Below, piece by piece: positions 1 through 13,490 of a stretch of 64,000 nucleotides of DNA. The notes beneath the pieces were generated by a model. It was not told the DNA's origin, did no database searches, and saw only the letters and a program-made list of their open reading frames with translations. Within the stretch, counting starts at the first letter, position 1, and each line of letters begins with the position of its first letter. Position numbers and translations under genes: made by a program. Source of the DNA: Chenopodium formosanum (taxonomy: Eukaryota > Streptophyta > Magnoliopsida > Caryophyllales > Amaranthaceae); the NCBI GenBank assembly GCA_024500155.1, contig CM044874.1:70231795-70295794 (forward strand). Reading direction: 5' to 3'.

Positions 1-174
1 TTTCAATCCAAATTTGACCACCCATGAGATTTACAAACCTGTTTCATCCATAGTTAGACCAGGGAGAAAAAATAACATATAGACGTACAACATTGCAGTG
101 AACCAAAAGGTATCCAAAATTTAAGACTCAAGGTCTGCAGAACCTAGATTGGACAAAAAGGCTAAAGGGCTTAC

Positions 175-3100
175 CGTTTGCAAATAGCAAGTCCAAGTCC
201 AACACCAGTACTATTTCGGTTGAACTGAGTAAATTTATTGAATAGCAGAGGAAGATCTTGTGGGTTAATACCACATCCTGAATCTTTAACCTGTAAAAGT
301 GTCAGATTTAGTACCAATCAGTGACAGCTGAGTAGTAACAAGATCCAAAGATGCCTTTTCCACTTTCCATAAATAGAGAAGTACATTTAGACTCTACTAT
401 TTAATTAAAAAAACACAAATTTCAACAGATGATATTGATCACTGTTCACTACAAAAATCAAATTTAATCTGTAACAATAGATTTGACATTTGATACACTT
501 AAATCAGATACTCAGCCATCAATTGAAAATCAATCATAATCAGTATAAATCAGATCTATTAATATAAATCAGCAAAAGCAGTAATAATTAACTCAGTTCA
601 GTTTTTTCAGGTAAAAAGAAAGAAGGCCTTAGTTGCAGGTGCAACTGCATCAAGTATATCTTTAATAGTTTAATATATGAAGCATTATTATATACTATGG
701 TAGTAAAACAAACGAAAAAAAACAAGTTAAATTTTTTTTAAAAAAATAAAAGGGGAGGGCAGGGGGTGGCGGGAGGAGCATGTTGTAGCTAAGTAAAGTC
801 AAAAATGATTTACAAGTGTGTAACCAACCTGTACTCTCAAGTAGAAGTGACCTTCACCCGAGACAGGGTAAAATTCAGAAGCTCGCCAATCTCTCAAAGA
901 TTCTGCTCTAGCAACAGATGCAGTCACTGAAATATAACCTTCTTTTGTAAATTTTACAGCATTTCCAACAACATTTAAAATTGTTTGCATCAGCCGCTTT
1001 TCATCACCAAAGGCACAGATAGGCACCTCCGGAGCTAAGCCAAATGTCAAGGACAGCTTCTTTATGGATGCAATAGGCTTTATCAAATGAATAACCTACA
1101 GCACCAGAAGAAAAAAAAATTCTGTTGGATTAAAAGAGCATCATAAGCTAGATATCAAAATTCCTTAAGATGAATGAAGTAGAATCCAAACAAAAGCTAT
1201 CAGAAGTTACAGAATTACCTCTCTGAAAACCCCATGAAGATTGAAGGTGGTAGTGTCTAGCTCTAAGCTACCATCTTCTAATTTGGAAAGATCAAGCACA
1301 TCACTGATCAATGTCGACAACAGGTTGCTACTCTTGAGTATAATTTCTAACATTACTCTTTGTTCGGGTGTTAGTTCAGTCCCCAAAAGAATAGATGATA
1401 AGGCAATAATTGCATGCATTGGTATTCTCATCTCATGATTCATCACTGCCAGAAAATCATTACGAGCACGAATTGCCATCTCCGCCTCTCGACGAGCCAA
1501 ATCCAAAGCAACATTCTGTTCCATAAGCTGATCACGAGCTCTCATAGATTCCTCTAGAATTGCAGCATGAGAAAGAGCAACAGCTACCTGTAGAAGCAGA
1601 TGCAAAAGAAAATTGAAGTCTGCTTTATGATTTCCTATTACACGATCAATGAAGAAGATTTAGAGTCAAAAACACCCAAGATATACAATGTCTTTGTAAT
1701 CTAATAGCAACACAGGATTACAGGAACACAGGAGGCTGAGTAATTATCTACTCAGAGATCTGTCCTACGACTCTCTAAAAACAAAAGAGATAAAGAATCA
1801 CAAAATGAATGGAGGATGTGAAGGGAAGGTAGGGGTAATGCAGAAGTAGGTTCCGCAAAAATGTACTCGTAATGATCTATTATATTTCATAGGAGATCTT
1901 GGTCCTTAATTTATAGTTCTTGCATTGACCAGTATTGAATTAGGTGTAGCTATATTACAAGCTCATGTTTTTACGATCTTAATCTGTATTTACTTGAATG
2001 ATGCTATAAATCTCCATCAAAATTCTTTTTTATTTATAATTGAAAAAAAGCGAGGTGAGGTATTTATGGTATATAGCTTCATTTCCCCATGGATCTATTA
2101 TAAAATACCCTATTATAATAATCAAAAGGAATACACTGTAAAAAATATTCAAATAAAATGCAAACCCTTCAAAAGTAGTCACCAGAGGGCGGTGATAATG
2201 AGCTGCAAAGTTGTCATGTTGATCTCCTAGGTTACACAGGAGCCTGTTGACAGGCATTCAATTCAGAGTTCAATGAGCCACAGTAATCTAGGAAAAAACA
2301 TCAGGTGACAGTTGACAATATGTGATAACGTCATTACAGCTTAATCAGACTGAATGCATTACCACACTAAAGGATGGCCATGACCAGAAAGACCAAAGTA
2401 AAAGGCTTCTCACTTCTGCTCCACTTCTTAGCTTTTTTATTCTAATTACCATGATGTGAGTAAAGAATAAGAAATATATAGCAACATGGCAACTGGAATT
2501 AGCTTAGTTTCTAAAAGGCAGGGAGGCAGGGTACGCAAGAGAGACACTTGAAGATGAGTATTATGCTGTCTAGTCTACAGCAAAAAAAAACAACAACAAC
2601 AAAGTCTCAGTCCCATAATGAAACAAATTCGGCTAATATTTGAGCCATTCGTGAAAGGTGTAAAACAAAAAGTAAAAAAGGATAGTTAAAGAAAGAAAGC
2701 AAGGATAAGTGAAAAGGTGAAAGTGGAAGAAAATGAAACATAGTGAACATGTTAAGTGAAAACCCAATTATTGAGGATGTACAATTAAAATTTGAGAAAT
2801 CTTACAAGAGAGGCCTAAGAGAAGATAGGAAGAGAGGGACATGTGAGAAAAACAGAGAAACAGTAGAGAAAACCTCAAGAGTACATTTTTGGAGTCATGT
2901 TATGTCTTTCAAGTAGATTTTCTACTTCCACTCCACTCCATTAAACACCATACTCTCCTCGATCCCCAATAGGCTCATATCGCTCTCAATCACCAAGTTT
3001 TCTTAGGTCTCCCCCTACCTTGACAAGTTCATCACTTACTCACTCTTCAAGCCTCCTAACCATTGCATCAATCAATCTCCATCTTACATGGCTAAACCAT

Positions 3101-4674
3101 ATTAGGTAAACCAAAAAGTGTAACCCTTACTTTCTTCCTAATTATCTCATTCTTCAACTAATTCTTCCTTGAAAGGCTACACATCCAATGTAACATAAGC
3201 ATCTCCACCACATTCGTCTAATGAACTTGACAACCCGTCATTATATATATATAATAGTACATGCCATTCAGTAGAATCTTCCCTTCAATTCATTAGGCAT
3301 GCCAGGATCACATGCACCATAGTATATCGTCTTAAATTGAACTTGTCCATTCATCCATGACTGTGGGCTGTGGCAAAAAGAAAAAGGCTAAGTGCAGAAC
3401 CTTGTGTTGCCTAGACTAAAAATGTATACTTCTGAACCATCCATTTTATCTACTTTACTATTTGCTTGTTCTATTCTTTCTTTGTGATTCTAGTAAAAGC
3501 TAAGATTGGCAACATAGCATTTAACCTTAGCAAACTTTTTCCTACCCTGGGTGACTAAAACACAGACATAATGCCATGTTGAGAGAGAGATAGAGAGAAA
3601 TGAATAATGTGATGTCTGAATATACTCAATGTCACAGAGGTAAACAACACTTGTATCGATATACTAGGTTAACATTGATAGGGGAACCTCATAGTTCACA
3701 TATAAAATATAATTTTCAGCAAGTGCAGTTGTTAATATGCAGCAATAGTATGAAAAGCAAAGATTCGCAACCTGATCAGCAACAACTTCCACTAGCTCCA
3801 GCTCATGGTCCCGAAATTTCCTTACACCATCAGATGGGGTTACCAGAACCATCACTGCATAGGTTTTTGCCGAGACATCTGGCCAGTCATTAATTTGAAA
3901 ATTAGAATGATGTAGAAGGGGAACCCGAACAGCAACAACATCAGGGGGTATATATCTTCCTGCAGCTGGTCTAGTCCTCACTAGTGGACATGTATGCGGT
4001 ATTCTTACTGCTCCACTATTGTTGAAGATTTCAGCAATGAAAGGAAGGTTCATTGAAACAGTAGATCCAACTACCATTGAGTGGTTCAAAGTGTGAGAAA
4101 GTCTCATTGTCATGCCAGTTTGTGATGGCATCCATAATGTACACTCCTCTAGATCAAGTGTTCGACCCAATTCAACAAGAGTAGTTTTCAGTATTGTGTG
4201 TCTGTCAAGTGTGCTTCTGATCTCATGAGTTAGCATTCTAACATGCCTTCCAGTTTCTTCTTGGGTAAGGATAAGACCCATCTCCCTGTCAAGCTCCTCA
4301 GCCCTATTTCTCAAAAACATTTCCCTTGTTTTCACACTTAACAAGTCAGGAATAATGTGGACAAGCATCAATGCTGTTACACATGATACAGCAGCCGTAG
4401 ACATTTTTGCTATGGTCATCACTATAGCAACTGTTTTCGAGTGCATGGAGAATGTCCACAAGTTTATAAGATGTGTTGCCCCGCATAAAACAATGAATGC
4501 TCCAAATTGCATGAGCACCCATCTATATGGGAAGAACGCTGACTTCTGCACAAAATAAATGAGCTCCAAAGGAATGGAGAAATAAGCTAGGGCAATAAAA
4601 ATATCCGACAGATATTGGTATTTTACTAGGAGCTCATCTTGCCACAGTGGATATATGCAATCACATGACTCCAT
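175..4674 (-). CDS. Ethylene receptor, subfamily I (ETR1/ERS1-like), 3' part outside window
   Basis: Membrane ethylene receptor and histidine-kinase-like regulator of CTR1. Exons: 3772-4674, 1219-1587, 829-1095, 175-290 (phases agree, all GT-AG); bases 1-174 are intron and the rest lies beyond the edge. The ATG at 4674 gives MESCDC, with the two N-terminal cysteines that link receptor dimers in this family (C4, C6). Three hydrophobic segments follow, with the copper/ethylene-binding Cys64 and His68 in LCGATHLINLW. A GAF domain occupies the rest of exon 1. Exon 2 has the phospho-acceptor His352 in NHEMRIPMHAI. Exon 3 has the N box (GNAVKF). Exon 4 has G1 (DSGCGINP) and G2 (GLGLAI). The very close match to ETR1 in the sensor region makes the family certain. 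ETR1 (with receiver) and ERS1 (without) cannot be told apart because that end is missing. Odd: Ile replaces the usual Thr four residues after the His. Confidence 0.93.
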
Positions 4675-6012
4675 CCTCCAATAAATTTTTCCACCGCCCA
4701 AATTAACCTGAGACAAGCAGGAGAAGCTTATAAATACTTTCACCTTGTGCTTGGGTATACTGATGCTTCTAGTTTAGAGCATCAACAGAGGGGATAGAAA
4801 AACACTGTTAACCATGACTAATGAGGTTTAACATCAACACATTATAAATAAATTTAAAAAAAATAATTCATTATTCAATTTTCAACCACATTCAGTGCAT
4901 ACCATGTCTATATTTCTAGGTACATAATTACAAAACCAATAAACAAAGAGGAACTAACAAAAGTGACAATAGGAACCAACAAATCACATACTTTATCCGT
5001 TCGACTTAAGAATAACTTTTAACCCCAGGACTTAAATAAGGTCAGTTCTAGATGCCCAATAGATCACACAGGGAGCACACTGACAGGCACAAACCCTATA
5101 GGATAAAAATTATTGTAGATTTTTGACGAAAAAAAAAACACCTAAGGGATTGATTCATTCATTTGGTTTTCTGACATCCCATTGTATGATGCCCCAAGCC
5201 CCAACTATACCAGAAAAGCACCTTCAGAGTTCAAGCAAGTCCATCGCTTTCGAAACGTTTAAGCAACATAAGCACAGAATTTCCCAAAACTTACAAAATC
5301 AGATGTCAAATATTTCACTCTGACCCTATCAAAGAAATTCACTAGGATAACACACACACTGTCGCTTAAAGGATCCAATCTTGATATCAGAACGATACGG
5401 TTTCTCAAGTTCAACTACACAAATGGCATACCCCTCACCTCAAACAACAATCTCACCATAAGAACACAGGCTGAAAAATGAAGAATTTGTTCATCAAATT
5501 ATTATTACTACATTCAATTTGTTCATAAAAATCCTAACAGTCTCATTAACAATTCAATCTTGGATCCATAACATCACATAAACAAATCCAACATGAATCC
5601 CAAGTTAATTTCTCATCAATCCATTCAATTACTATTCACAAACAACTATTAACATCACATCACAAATCCCAATAAATAACAAATGTAGAAAAATAAAATT
5701 GGTAAAAAAAACTGAAACAAAATTAAATTCAGAACAAAACCCATTTTCACTAACCAGGCATTAGAGCTCCAAACCCTCACATCTGATCCAATCAACAGCA
5801 TTCAGCAAAAAAATCACCTACCCACAAAAAAACAAAAAGAATTAAACAAAACAAAAACCCATTTTCCCTAGATTTTTCAATACTACCAAATTAAATAATA
5901 GCAGTAAAGACTATACCTTTGAAATCCCAGATTATTTTTCTCCAAATAAAAAATAAAAAAATTGTGGAGAAAAAAAAACAAAGACTAGTTTCAAAGGATT
6001 TCTACTGTATGT
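4675..6012 (-). other. 5' leader of the ethylene receptor with a leader intron
   Basis: A good acceptor (tgtctcag, exon resuming at 4707) lies 33 bases upstream of the ATG, and a donor (CAAAG/gtatag) lies at 5917/5916. Together they define a leader intron of about 1.2 kb (4708-5916) and a first non-coding exon from 5917 to roughly 6012. A leader intron is known from ETR1-type genes. The transcription start is inferred from the TATA box at 6041-6047. I see no coding sequence inside the intron. Confidence 0.6.
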
Positions 6013-6040
6013 AATAAAAGTAGGAGAGAGAAAGTGAAAG

Positions 6041-6047
6041 ATTTATA
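6041..6047 (-). promoter_or_regulatory. Putative TATA box of the ethylene receptor
   Basis: TATAAAT on the minus strand, about 125 bases upstream of the leader-exon donor. The position fits a start near 6012. No other element is asserted. Confidence 0.45.
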
Positions 6048-6370
6048 AGGAGTAAGAAAGAAAAATAGAGATTTGAATGGTGTGCGGAAAAAAACACTTT
6101 AAAGTAGGAGAGCGTTGACAAAAAGGAGTAGTAAAACCGTGGGCAAATAAAATAAAGGTTTTTTTTTTAAGAAAAAAGAAAAATATATTTTCACGGGCCA
6201 ATAGCGGCCCATGCTGTATCTTTCATTGGTTCTGACCACGTGATTTGCCTTCCCTCATAGGGTATTTGTGTTTTTATTTATTTATTTATTTATTTTTTAT
6301 TATTATTCATTTATTTATTTAAAAAAAAAAATTTGTAGTTACTAGTTAGTCATACGGTGTGGTTAGGGTT

Positions 6371-6541
6371 ATTGGGTCGGTTAAAATTTACTTGGTCGCA
6401 GAAGAACTACTCGATTAGTCAGGGATTATTGGGTCGGTTAAAATTTACTTGGTCGCAGAAGAACTACTCGATTAGTCAGGGATTATTGAGTCGATTAGAA
6501 TTTACTTAGTCGCAGAAGAACTACTCGATTAGTCAGGTATT
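6371..6541. repeat. 57-bp tandem repeat, three copies
   Basis: Units start at 6371, 6428 and 6485 (period 57). Each reads attgggtcgg, then aatttactt, then gcagaagaactactcgatta. Copies 1 and 2 are nearly identical; copy 3 has several substitutions. A GTGTGG motif precedes the array (about 6355) and a GTGGCC/CCACACC pair follows it (about 6600). The other two GGTTACTT-type repeat loci in this window also have such a motif nearby. Confidence 0.85.
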
Positions 6542-6599
6542 ATTCGGTCGACCAAAGGATACTCGATCAGTATTTTGGTATGAGTTAACTTGTTACAGG

Positions 6600-7554
6600 A
6601 TGTGGCCGTCCACACCAAAAAAGCACTGGTTTTTTTTTTTATAAGGTTTTGATTTTCTTGCTTTTGGTAGAGATTTTTTTGTTGGATCCAAGTGATACTT
6701 GGAATGATGTAGAAAGATAAGTTTCACCTTTGAATTTTATAAACGGAGTGAACCCATACTAATGCAGGTTATTTGGAAAAAGGTATAAGTAAAAATTTTG
6801 GGTTTTTTATTGTTAATTTGGAGAGATGAAAATTATTTGAAGGTTATTTGAGAATTGATGATTTAGAAGTATGTGATTTAGAGTTAAAAAATTAACTGTT
6901 AAATAATATATAGATTAGATGGTGGAACTTTTTTTTACTTTTAAATAGTTTTTATTTGTTGATAATGAGTGTAACTCAGACTCTTGTTTAACATGATATT
7001 CGATTTAAACGCACTACATGAGCTCTAATATGCCTGTCATGTGAAGGGAGGGGGTTGAAAACTTGAAATGTATAAAACACATGTGAGTATCCCATGATTG
7101 AACGACAAGTTTGAGGTACATGTTGGTGAGAAATGATAATTGAAATGAGTTTAAATGCATCTGTGTCATACTTTGATGAATATGGAATCATAGTTTAAAC
7201 CTCTTGTATTAGCACCCCTTGACGAAATGGTAGAATGGATCACAAACATCAACATTTTCTATCTTGTATACAGAATGTGCAACGATGTGATGTTCCAAGG
7301 TGAGCACTTGGTAACTTTATTGGGAAAAAAATGTGAGCTTAATGTGTCTTATAATTGTACTCCCTCTAGATTATTAAAGTTAAAAAAACTTCATATGAAA
7401 TTCTTTTGGCATGAACCACCATTCTAAATTTGATGAAACAAGAATTTTAATTTGGTTCACTTTGTTGTACATGCTTATGATGAATAAAAATAAATAAATA
7501 AATAATGAGGGGACAATTTTAAAATTGCATTTTGTTGAAAATGTATTTTGTGGG
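6600..7554. other. Spacer without recognisable gene
   Basis: AT-rich sequence between the receptor promoter side and the solo LTR. The short ORFs on both strands have no recognisable domain and low-complexity composition. Nothing else is supported here. Confidence 0.6.
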
Positions 7555-8864
7555 TGACAGGCTAAAGTCGTATCACCCAATCAAAAATAATTCTTAAATC
7601 CTCTAAATAATACAGATAGGGAAGTATGGTCGAATTCACAGGGAAACAAGTCTTTCTATTCCTAATTAATCTAAGCGATATGGTAGAGAAAATCAAGGAA
7701 TAAAGGCCTAGGGCATAGTTTCACCAATAAATAACATTTTCAGGGTAAAACGTAATAATCAATCATCAATGCATCAATTAATCAGATCATAAAGGCCTTT
7801 AGCTACGTATTACGATCACATAATTAATCTACCGATATTAAATCTCATCTCGACTTAACCATTTATAAATTAACCTGCCTATTTAAATAAGCCTAAATAC
7901 CAATTCTCATCTCTCGATCAATATTGCTAAACTCATACATAAAAGACCTGCGCAAATCTAGTTGCATAACATTAAATCAATCAATAGGAAATTAATCTAG
8001 CATTGACAATCAACAATAATAAATTACCCCTTCATATTATTTATGGATCCCCATAAACCCTAGAAAGAAAACTACTCACGTATAATTAAATCTAAACTAA
8101 TCAAAGCAATTAAACAAGACATGATGAATAAAGAAATTAAATTACTAAAATTATTAAAGAAGAAATCGTTACCAAAGTTCGGAAATAATGGGTTGAATCA
8201 AGAACAAAATGTAAAGTTTTAGAGAGAGAAAATAAAAATGAAGAGATAAAAGAGATCCTAAACTTGCTTAACGAAAACGTATTTATATTAAGCAAGAAAA
8301 TCCTAAACTTAAACAAACTTAACGACGCCTAAACCCTCTTCAGAGACACAGGTCCGGTCGGGCGCCACACCGCCCGATCGAGCCCGCCTTTTTGCATCAT
8401 AAGTCTTCTCTCGCGCCCGGCCGGGCAGGAGCTCGGGCGAAGGACTTCTTTTCTTCTTCCCCCCGCCCGGGCGCGCATTCAAGTGAGACCGTCAAAGCCA
8501 ATTGGGCACATTCATGGACTTCGATTGGGCTCCAATTCTTCGGCCCAATTCGGATTTCCTCTTCGTGTCTTGAATACTCGGTCCAAATGCCTTGGTATCT
8601 CATATGTCGAGACCTTAATCACCGGTTTGATTACTCTAACCGGCCTTGGGCTACGAGAAGTGGTCGTACTCCTCCAATGCTCGTAGTAGCTTCATAAAAT
8701 CCTGGAAAAATGCTCCGAAAGTGCAAATCCCTACAAAAGTCAACTAAAACTACGAAAACACTAGAAAACACAAATTAGTAATAAAAGTGACTCAAAAGAG
8801 CCAAAAACACTACCAATTATGACCAAGAAACGAGAGTAAAATACTACATAAAATAGAGATATCA
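7555..8864 (-). mobile_element. Probable solo LTR of an LTR retrotransposon
   Basis: On the minus strand the segment begins TGATATCTC and ends GCCTGTCA, so it has TG...CA termini. The flanking 5-mers are gtggg (7550-7554) and gttgg (8865-8869), a target-site duplication with one mismatch. Inside, a minus-strand TATAAAT (8281-8287) is followed by a pyrimidine-rich leader, as expected for the U3/R boundary. A GC-rich patch (about 8340-8500) contrasts with the AT-rich surroundings and yields spurious ORFs on both strands. No protein domain or second LTR is seen. Confidence 0.6.
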
Positions 8865-9332
8865 GTTGGCCATCCTTAAGCTAAACATGATTCAAAATTG
8901 TAAGATTGCAACATGGGGGAAAATTTTCAAGTCCCAGGATATCAAGTGTCACGAAATGAATTTTCTTTTGCAAATTCAAAACTAACCAAATGCCACTGAC
9001 TTGAACTCAAAATTTTGAGTCTCACGATGTAAAGTGCCATTAAAAGATTTTTCATTTGCAAATTAAAAACTAAACAAATGCCTTTAACTTGAACACTGAT
9101 GATGAGGGAATGAATTTGAATATTTGGATGATTTCAACAGTGTAATGTGAGTAACTGAGTTTAATGAACTAATTGTTGGAAATAATGTCGATGACACAGA
9201 TAATGCTTCCGTTTGTGGCTTTATAGAACATCGTCCTCCACGTTGGCAACATGATATGTAACGATACTCTACAAAATTAAATCCATCCCACAAATATATT
9301 CATCAATAACTTGCAAATTCCCCTAGTCCTTA

Positions 9333-9678
9333 GACGCTGTTTAGTTCACCTTATTTTTACTTATTTCAGAAAAAATAAGTTCAGATCAGATCAGATAAAA
9401 AAAATAAGTTCAGATCAGATCATCGTTTTATTTGCAGTTTTTTATCGCTAAATATCTTTAATTTCGTAATGACAAAATTATGAAAATTACATGTTAATGA
9501 AATACACATTATTACAAACCTAACAAGATCCCACTTGATATATTTTTTCTTTACAGATTATCGTACAATTAAGGTCAAAGTTTGGTAAAATCAGACAATC
9601 AGTTCAGATCACACCATTTCAGACCAGACCAGATAAGATAAATTCAGATAAGCAAATATAAGACAACCAAACAGGGCC
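9333..9678 (+). mobile_element. Tourist-like (PIF/Harbinger-type) MITE, copy 1
   Basis: A TTA duplication flanks it on both sides (9330-9332 and 9679-9681). Terminal inverted repeats are GACGCTGTTTAGTTCACC at the left and GGCCCTGTTTGGTT (reverse complement) at the right. The interior is the same family as the element at 20280-20594 but in the opposite orientation, with shared blocks such as atcgttttat and aaggtcaaagtttgg. It has no coding capacity. Confidence 0.75.
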
Positions 9679-9837
9679 TTAGTGTCCTTACCATATAAGG
9701 AATTATGTGAATAGTGATAGATTTTCTATGTGAACTCGTATATATTAGTGTTGAGCCTTGGACGTTTATTCTGTCATAAAAGATTAATGCGGTATGGAGA
9801 AAAGCAAAAAGAAATTGGTGCTTCAGAGGACAATTAG

Positions 9838-9888
9838 ACTAAAATAATAAGTTCAAATCAGCAAAAATAAGGTGAACTAAACAAGACC
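9838..9888 (+). mobile_element. Truncated end of the same MITE family
   Basis: The stretch aaaaataaggtgaactaaac followed by aagacc matches the right terminus of the 20280-20594 element. No left terminus is visible, so only about 50 bases remain. Confidence 0.45.
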
Positions 9889-10089
9889 TATTAATTCTAA
9901 AATACTCGATAAAATAAATTTAAATAAGATGAAACAAGCATCTATATAATGGAAGAATTACAACTAGAAATGAAGGTTGTAGGTTGCAAATGGGTTTGCT
10001 AGATATACGAGTCAAACTACACACATTACAATACCTACTACGAAGGAGGAACCACGTACAAAATAATACTTTGCACCAAAAAAAACTAA

Positions 10090-10326
10090 GGTGTTGTTTG
10101 GTTGGCTTAATATCTTGTGGGCTTTCAAAATTCCCATAAATTTCATTTTGGACTTCTTGTTTGGTTGACACAAAAAAGTAAAAATGGGGGCAATGCCAAT
10201 TCATGGGAATTTTGACTTCCCTTAAAACATGGGAATTAACTTACCCAACCCCCCTTTGGTAAGTTACAATTCCTATGGGAATTTACTTCCTCAATTTTTA
10301 ACCAAACAAATTTACCAAACGACCCC
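10090..10326 (+). mobile_element. Tourist-like MITE, different family
   Basis: TAA duplications at 10087-10089 and 10327-10329 flank a 237-bp segment. Inverted ends are GGTGTTGTTTGG and GGGGTCGTTTGG (right end reverse complemented). The interior is AT-rich with repeated catgggaatt-like blocks. Non-coding. Confidence 0.7.
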
Positions 10327-10383
10327 TAAGTACAATATATAATACTACGAAAGACAATGTGTGAATAATGTAAAGTTTCAAAC

Positions 10384-10414
<31 letters not shown>

Positions 10415-10982
10415 CAAAAAAAACCAGAGGAAGTATTACTAACTTCTGTACTCGTAATGAATAACATGTTACATTGATTAATTGGGCCTCCTTCCTCCAA
10501 ACTATTACATTAGCTTCCAAAGACTGCACGGCAGCATGGGTATCAAACTATGAACAAAGAGAGCAATGTGATTTTCTTCTTGCTCAATTGAAAAGGTTGA
10601 TCACTAGTGTCTTCATCATAGTATTCACATAATTAACTGCAACCTTGTGTAATTGTTTCCAAACTTTAAATCAATTATGTTTGGGAATCTATTCCAAAAA
10701 AAATAAAAAAATAAAAAGTTTGGAAATTCTAGCTCTCTTTTGTTTAATGCAAAGATCAAGACAATTATTCCATAACATCGTTGAATTTTTTGGATATATA
10801 TGGAACCGATGCATGGCCTAGGAGCACACACTCAGTCTCCATGGAGTCATGGTTATGGAGTCAAATCCTTGGAAAACAGTGTTTAGTTTCAATAGTATGC
10901 TCTCTCTGCCAAAAATGTCATGATCCCATGAGGAAATTTCCCCTATTAGCCCCAGAAACTAAAAATTGGGTAGATTGCCTAC
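10327..10982. other. Spacer downstream of the small disrupted gene
   Basis: Contains a poly(A) run at about 10390-10413 and otherwise no gene-like reading frame. It probably includes the 3' untranslated part of the gene to its right. Confidence 0.45.
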
Positions 10983-12319
10983 CTATGTGCTGATGTGAAT
11001 CTTGGAGCTCCTTGTTCTTGCCTTCTTGGGATCCAGCTTTAGAGCAATCTCAAATTCCATAATCCTGCAAAAGCGCGATTTCATCATCTCATCAATCAGA
11101 ATCCAAGCCAACCACACCTTTTGAACCATAAATTGTCACCCAAAACAGAGAAGTAATTGATCGAATCAAACCATAACTTATGAAGATACCAAAACTAACC
11201 AATGTGAAACATCAGTTTCACTCTTCCAATTATAATCATAAGTAAACGGAAGCACTGTATCTGATTAAAATGTAACAAGATTTTTAATACTTATTTGAAA
11301 CATACAGCGTTTAGTCTGTAACAGTGGTAGTGTGGTACATACAATGTTTTATTCTAACTGCAAAAGATCCAAGGCCAACCCGGCACAGCCTGGTAAGGCA
11401 GTAAGGTGCCTTTCATCCCTCAGGTTGTTGTTCAGGGCAGGCCGGGGCATATGGAGTGACAATCAACTTGTTCAGTATTTGACATATTTCATACCCAAAC
11501 AGCTGCAGAAGCGAAGGAAATTACATTGCCTGAGTAGGTTAATGACTAATACATGAATGCAAGCCAACACTCAACTCGCTAGATAATGTCCCCTTCGCTT
11601 TGATGTCAAGAAACTTCTTTTCATTTTTGAGTGTTCCCTACAAGTTATGCAAATTCTATTAGCAAAAACAAAATAATGGTAAATTCAGCCAGACTAAATG
11701 ATTTTTTAAATTGAGTAATACGAGCATACCTCTTTGTTTGCTTCAGAAACATAATAATTACACGCATGATCCAATCAGGAATAGATTGAATTAGAGTTCT
11801 CACAGGGAATAGAGCCATGACAGCTGCACGAATGCCCAGTTTTGCACTGAAGGAGAAAAGAGAGCAATTATATACAAAAGAAAGCCAATAACAGTACTTG
11901 TTAAACATTTAATTGAATTACACCAACGGCATGACAGCTCACAACTTCTCTTCCTTGAAAAGCATAAATTAGTCTACTACATAAGATAAAATGGAAAACT
12001 CAAACTATTCCGCAACATCCAGAAATTTAAAGTAGCCGAACAGTATTTTTTTTTTTAAAAGACTTTTGAATTGAATCATATATTAAAAAATGATAAAGTA
12101 TAAATATAACATATATGTTAAACTCATACCCACAATTGGTATAGTTTATTCACATGAAGAGCAACCGTATGTTTGAAGAATTGGAAGACCATACCACACA
12201 CACACACACACACACACATAAATACACACAAAATACAAAAAAAAAAAAAAAAAAAAAGGGTTCAACTCAATGGATACACACATACACCACTTTCAACTCA
12301 TATTTTCCGTGTGCAGCAG

Positions 12320-12612
12320 CAACATTTGACTGATGTATTGCGGGAGGGGTGGGCATATCTTTGATAGCTTTTGTCTGTTGTCTTTTTAGCTGCTTGTACC
12401 TATAAAAAGGGGTAGAAGGGCATGGCTTAGGTAGCTTGTTGGATGTATTAGAATCAAGAGATTAGTGATCTGAAGAAACTTTGAGAGAGTAGTGGCCTCA
12501 AGCCATTATTGTAAGAAAGTTTCCGCCTTTATTAATCAATCAGCCTCCTTCCCTCATTTAGATTTCTTTTGCTTTGTTTGCTATTGTCTTATTTCTTGTT
12601 AGCAGCAGTAGT
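12320..12612 (+). mobile_element. Possible solo LTR fragment with a TATA box
   Basis: A plus-strand TATAAAAAGG (about 12401-12410) is followed by an R/U5-like stretch with agagagtagtggcctcaag and a TTATTAATCAATCAG tail, as in Copia-type LTRs. Exact TG...CA borders and a target-site duplication could not be fixed, although gcagcag occurs near both ends. It lies in an intron of the small disrupted gene. Confidence 0.35.
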
Positions 12613-12978
12613 TTTTTTTTACATATATCTCAAAATTTTCACCCCAGGCACTCAATCTTAGCAGAGAACATATAACTTCATCCTTTCCTCCATTCACAAC
12701 AATAACATATTGTCCCATTCATGGCATAGTTACTGATTTCCTCTCTAAGTTCACAGTTTAAATTGGTTATAGCTACTTACCTTCTTCTTACGGTTGTAGA
12801 CCAATAACAACATTAAATTGATTCAAAACTCAAACAAGAAATATAGCAACATAAATGAATCTTGAATTCAAAAAAATATATTATATAACAGAAAATTTAA
12901 GATATGAATTTTCAAATAATTAACCTTCTTCTGCTTTCACCACCAGGTTTACCCTGTTTTGATGAAGGTACAGCCTTA

Positions 12979-13154
12979 GGGCCTGTTCTGTTCCGTTGAA
13001 ATTCAGTTCAGTTCAGTTCAGTTCAGCTCAGCTCAGTTCAGTTCAGTTCAGCTCAGTTCAGTTCAGCTCTTAATTTATGTCTAATGATATTGCTAATGAT
13101 ATAAAGCCAAATTTCATTCTTTTAAGCTACAAACAACAACTTCAAGTTTTTAAT

Positions 13155-13229
<75 letters not shown>

Positions 13230-13232
13230 TGA

Positions 13233-13265
<33 letters not shown>

Positions 13266-13385
13266 CATCAATAAATAATAATAATAATCATCAATAAATA
13301 ATAATAATAATCATCAATAAATAATAATAATAATAATAAATAGTATATGTGTTTAAAATATTTAGAGGTTTCAAGTTTTTAATAT

Positions 13386-13439
<54 letters not shown>

Positions 13440-13457
13440 AATAATAATAATAATTGA

Positions 13458-13490
<33 letters not shown>

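Noticed and set aside
6356..6400. Telomere-like GGTTAGGG
   Set aside because: A single occurrence next to a 57-bp repeat; no TTTAGGG array follows.
8392..8697. ORFs on both strands in the GC-rich block
   Set aside because: They arise from the GC-rich part of the solo LTR; both strands are open at once and neither resembles a protein.
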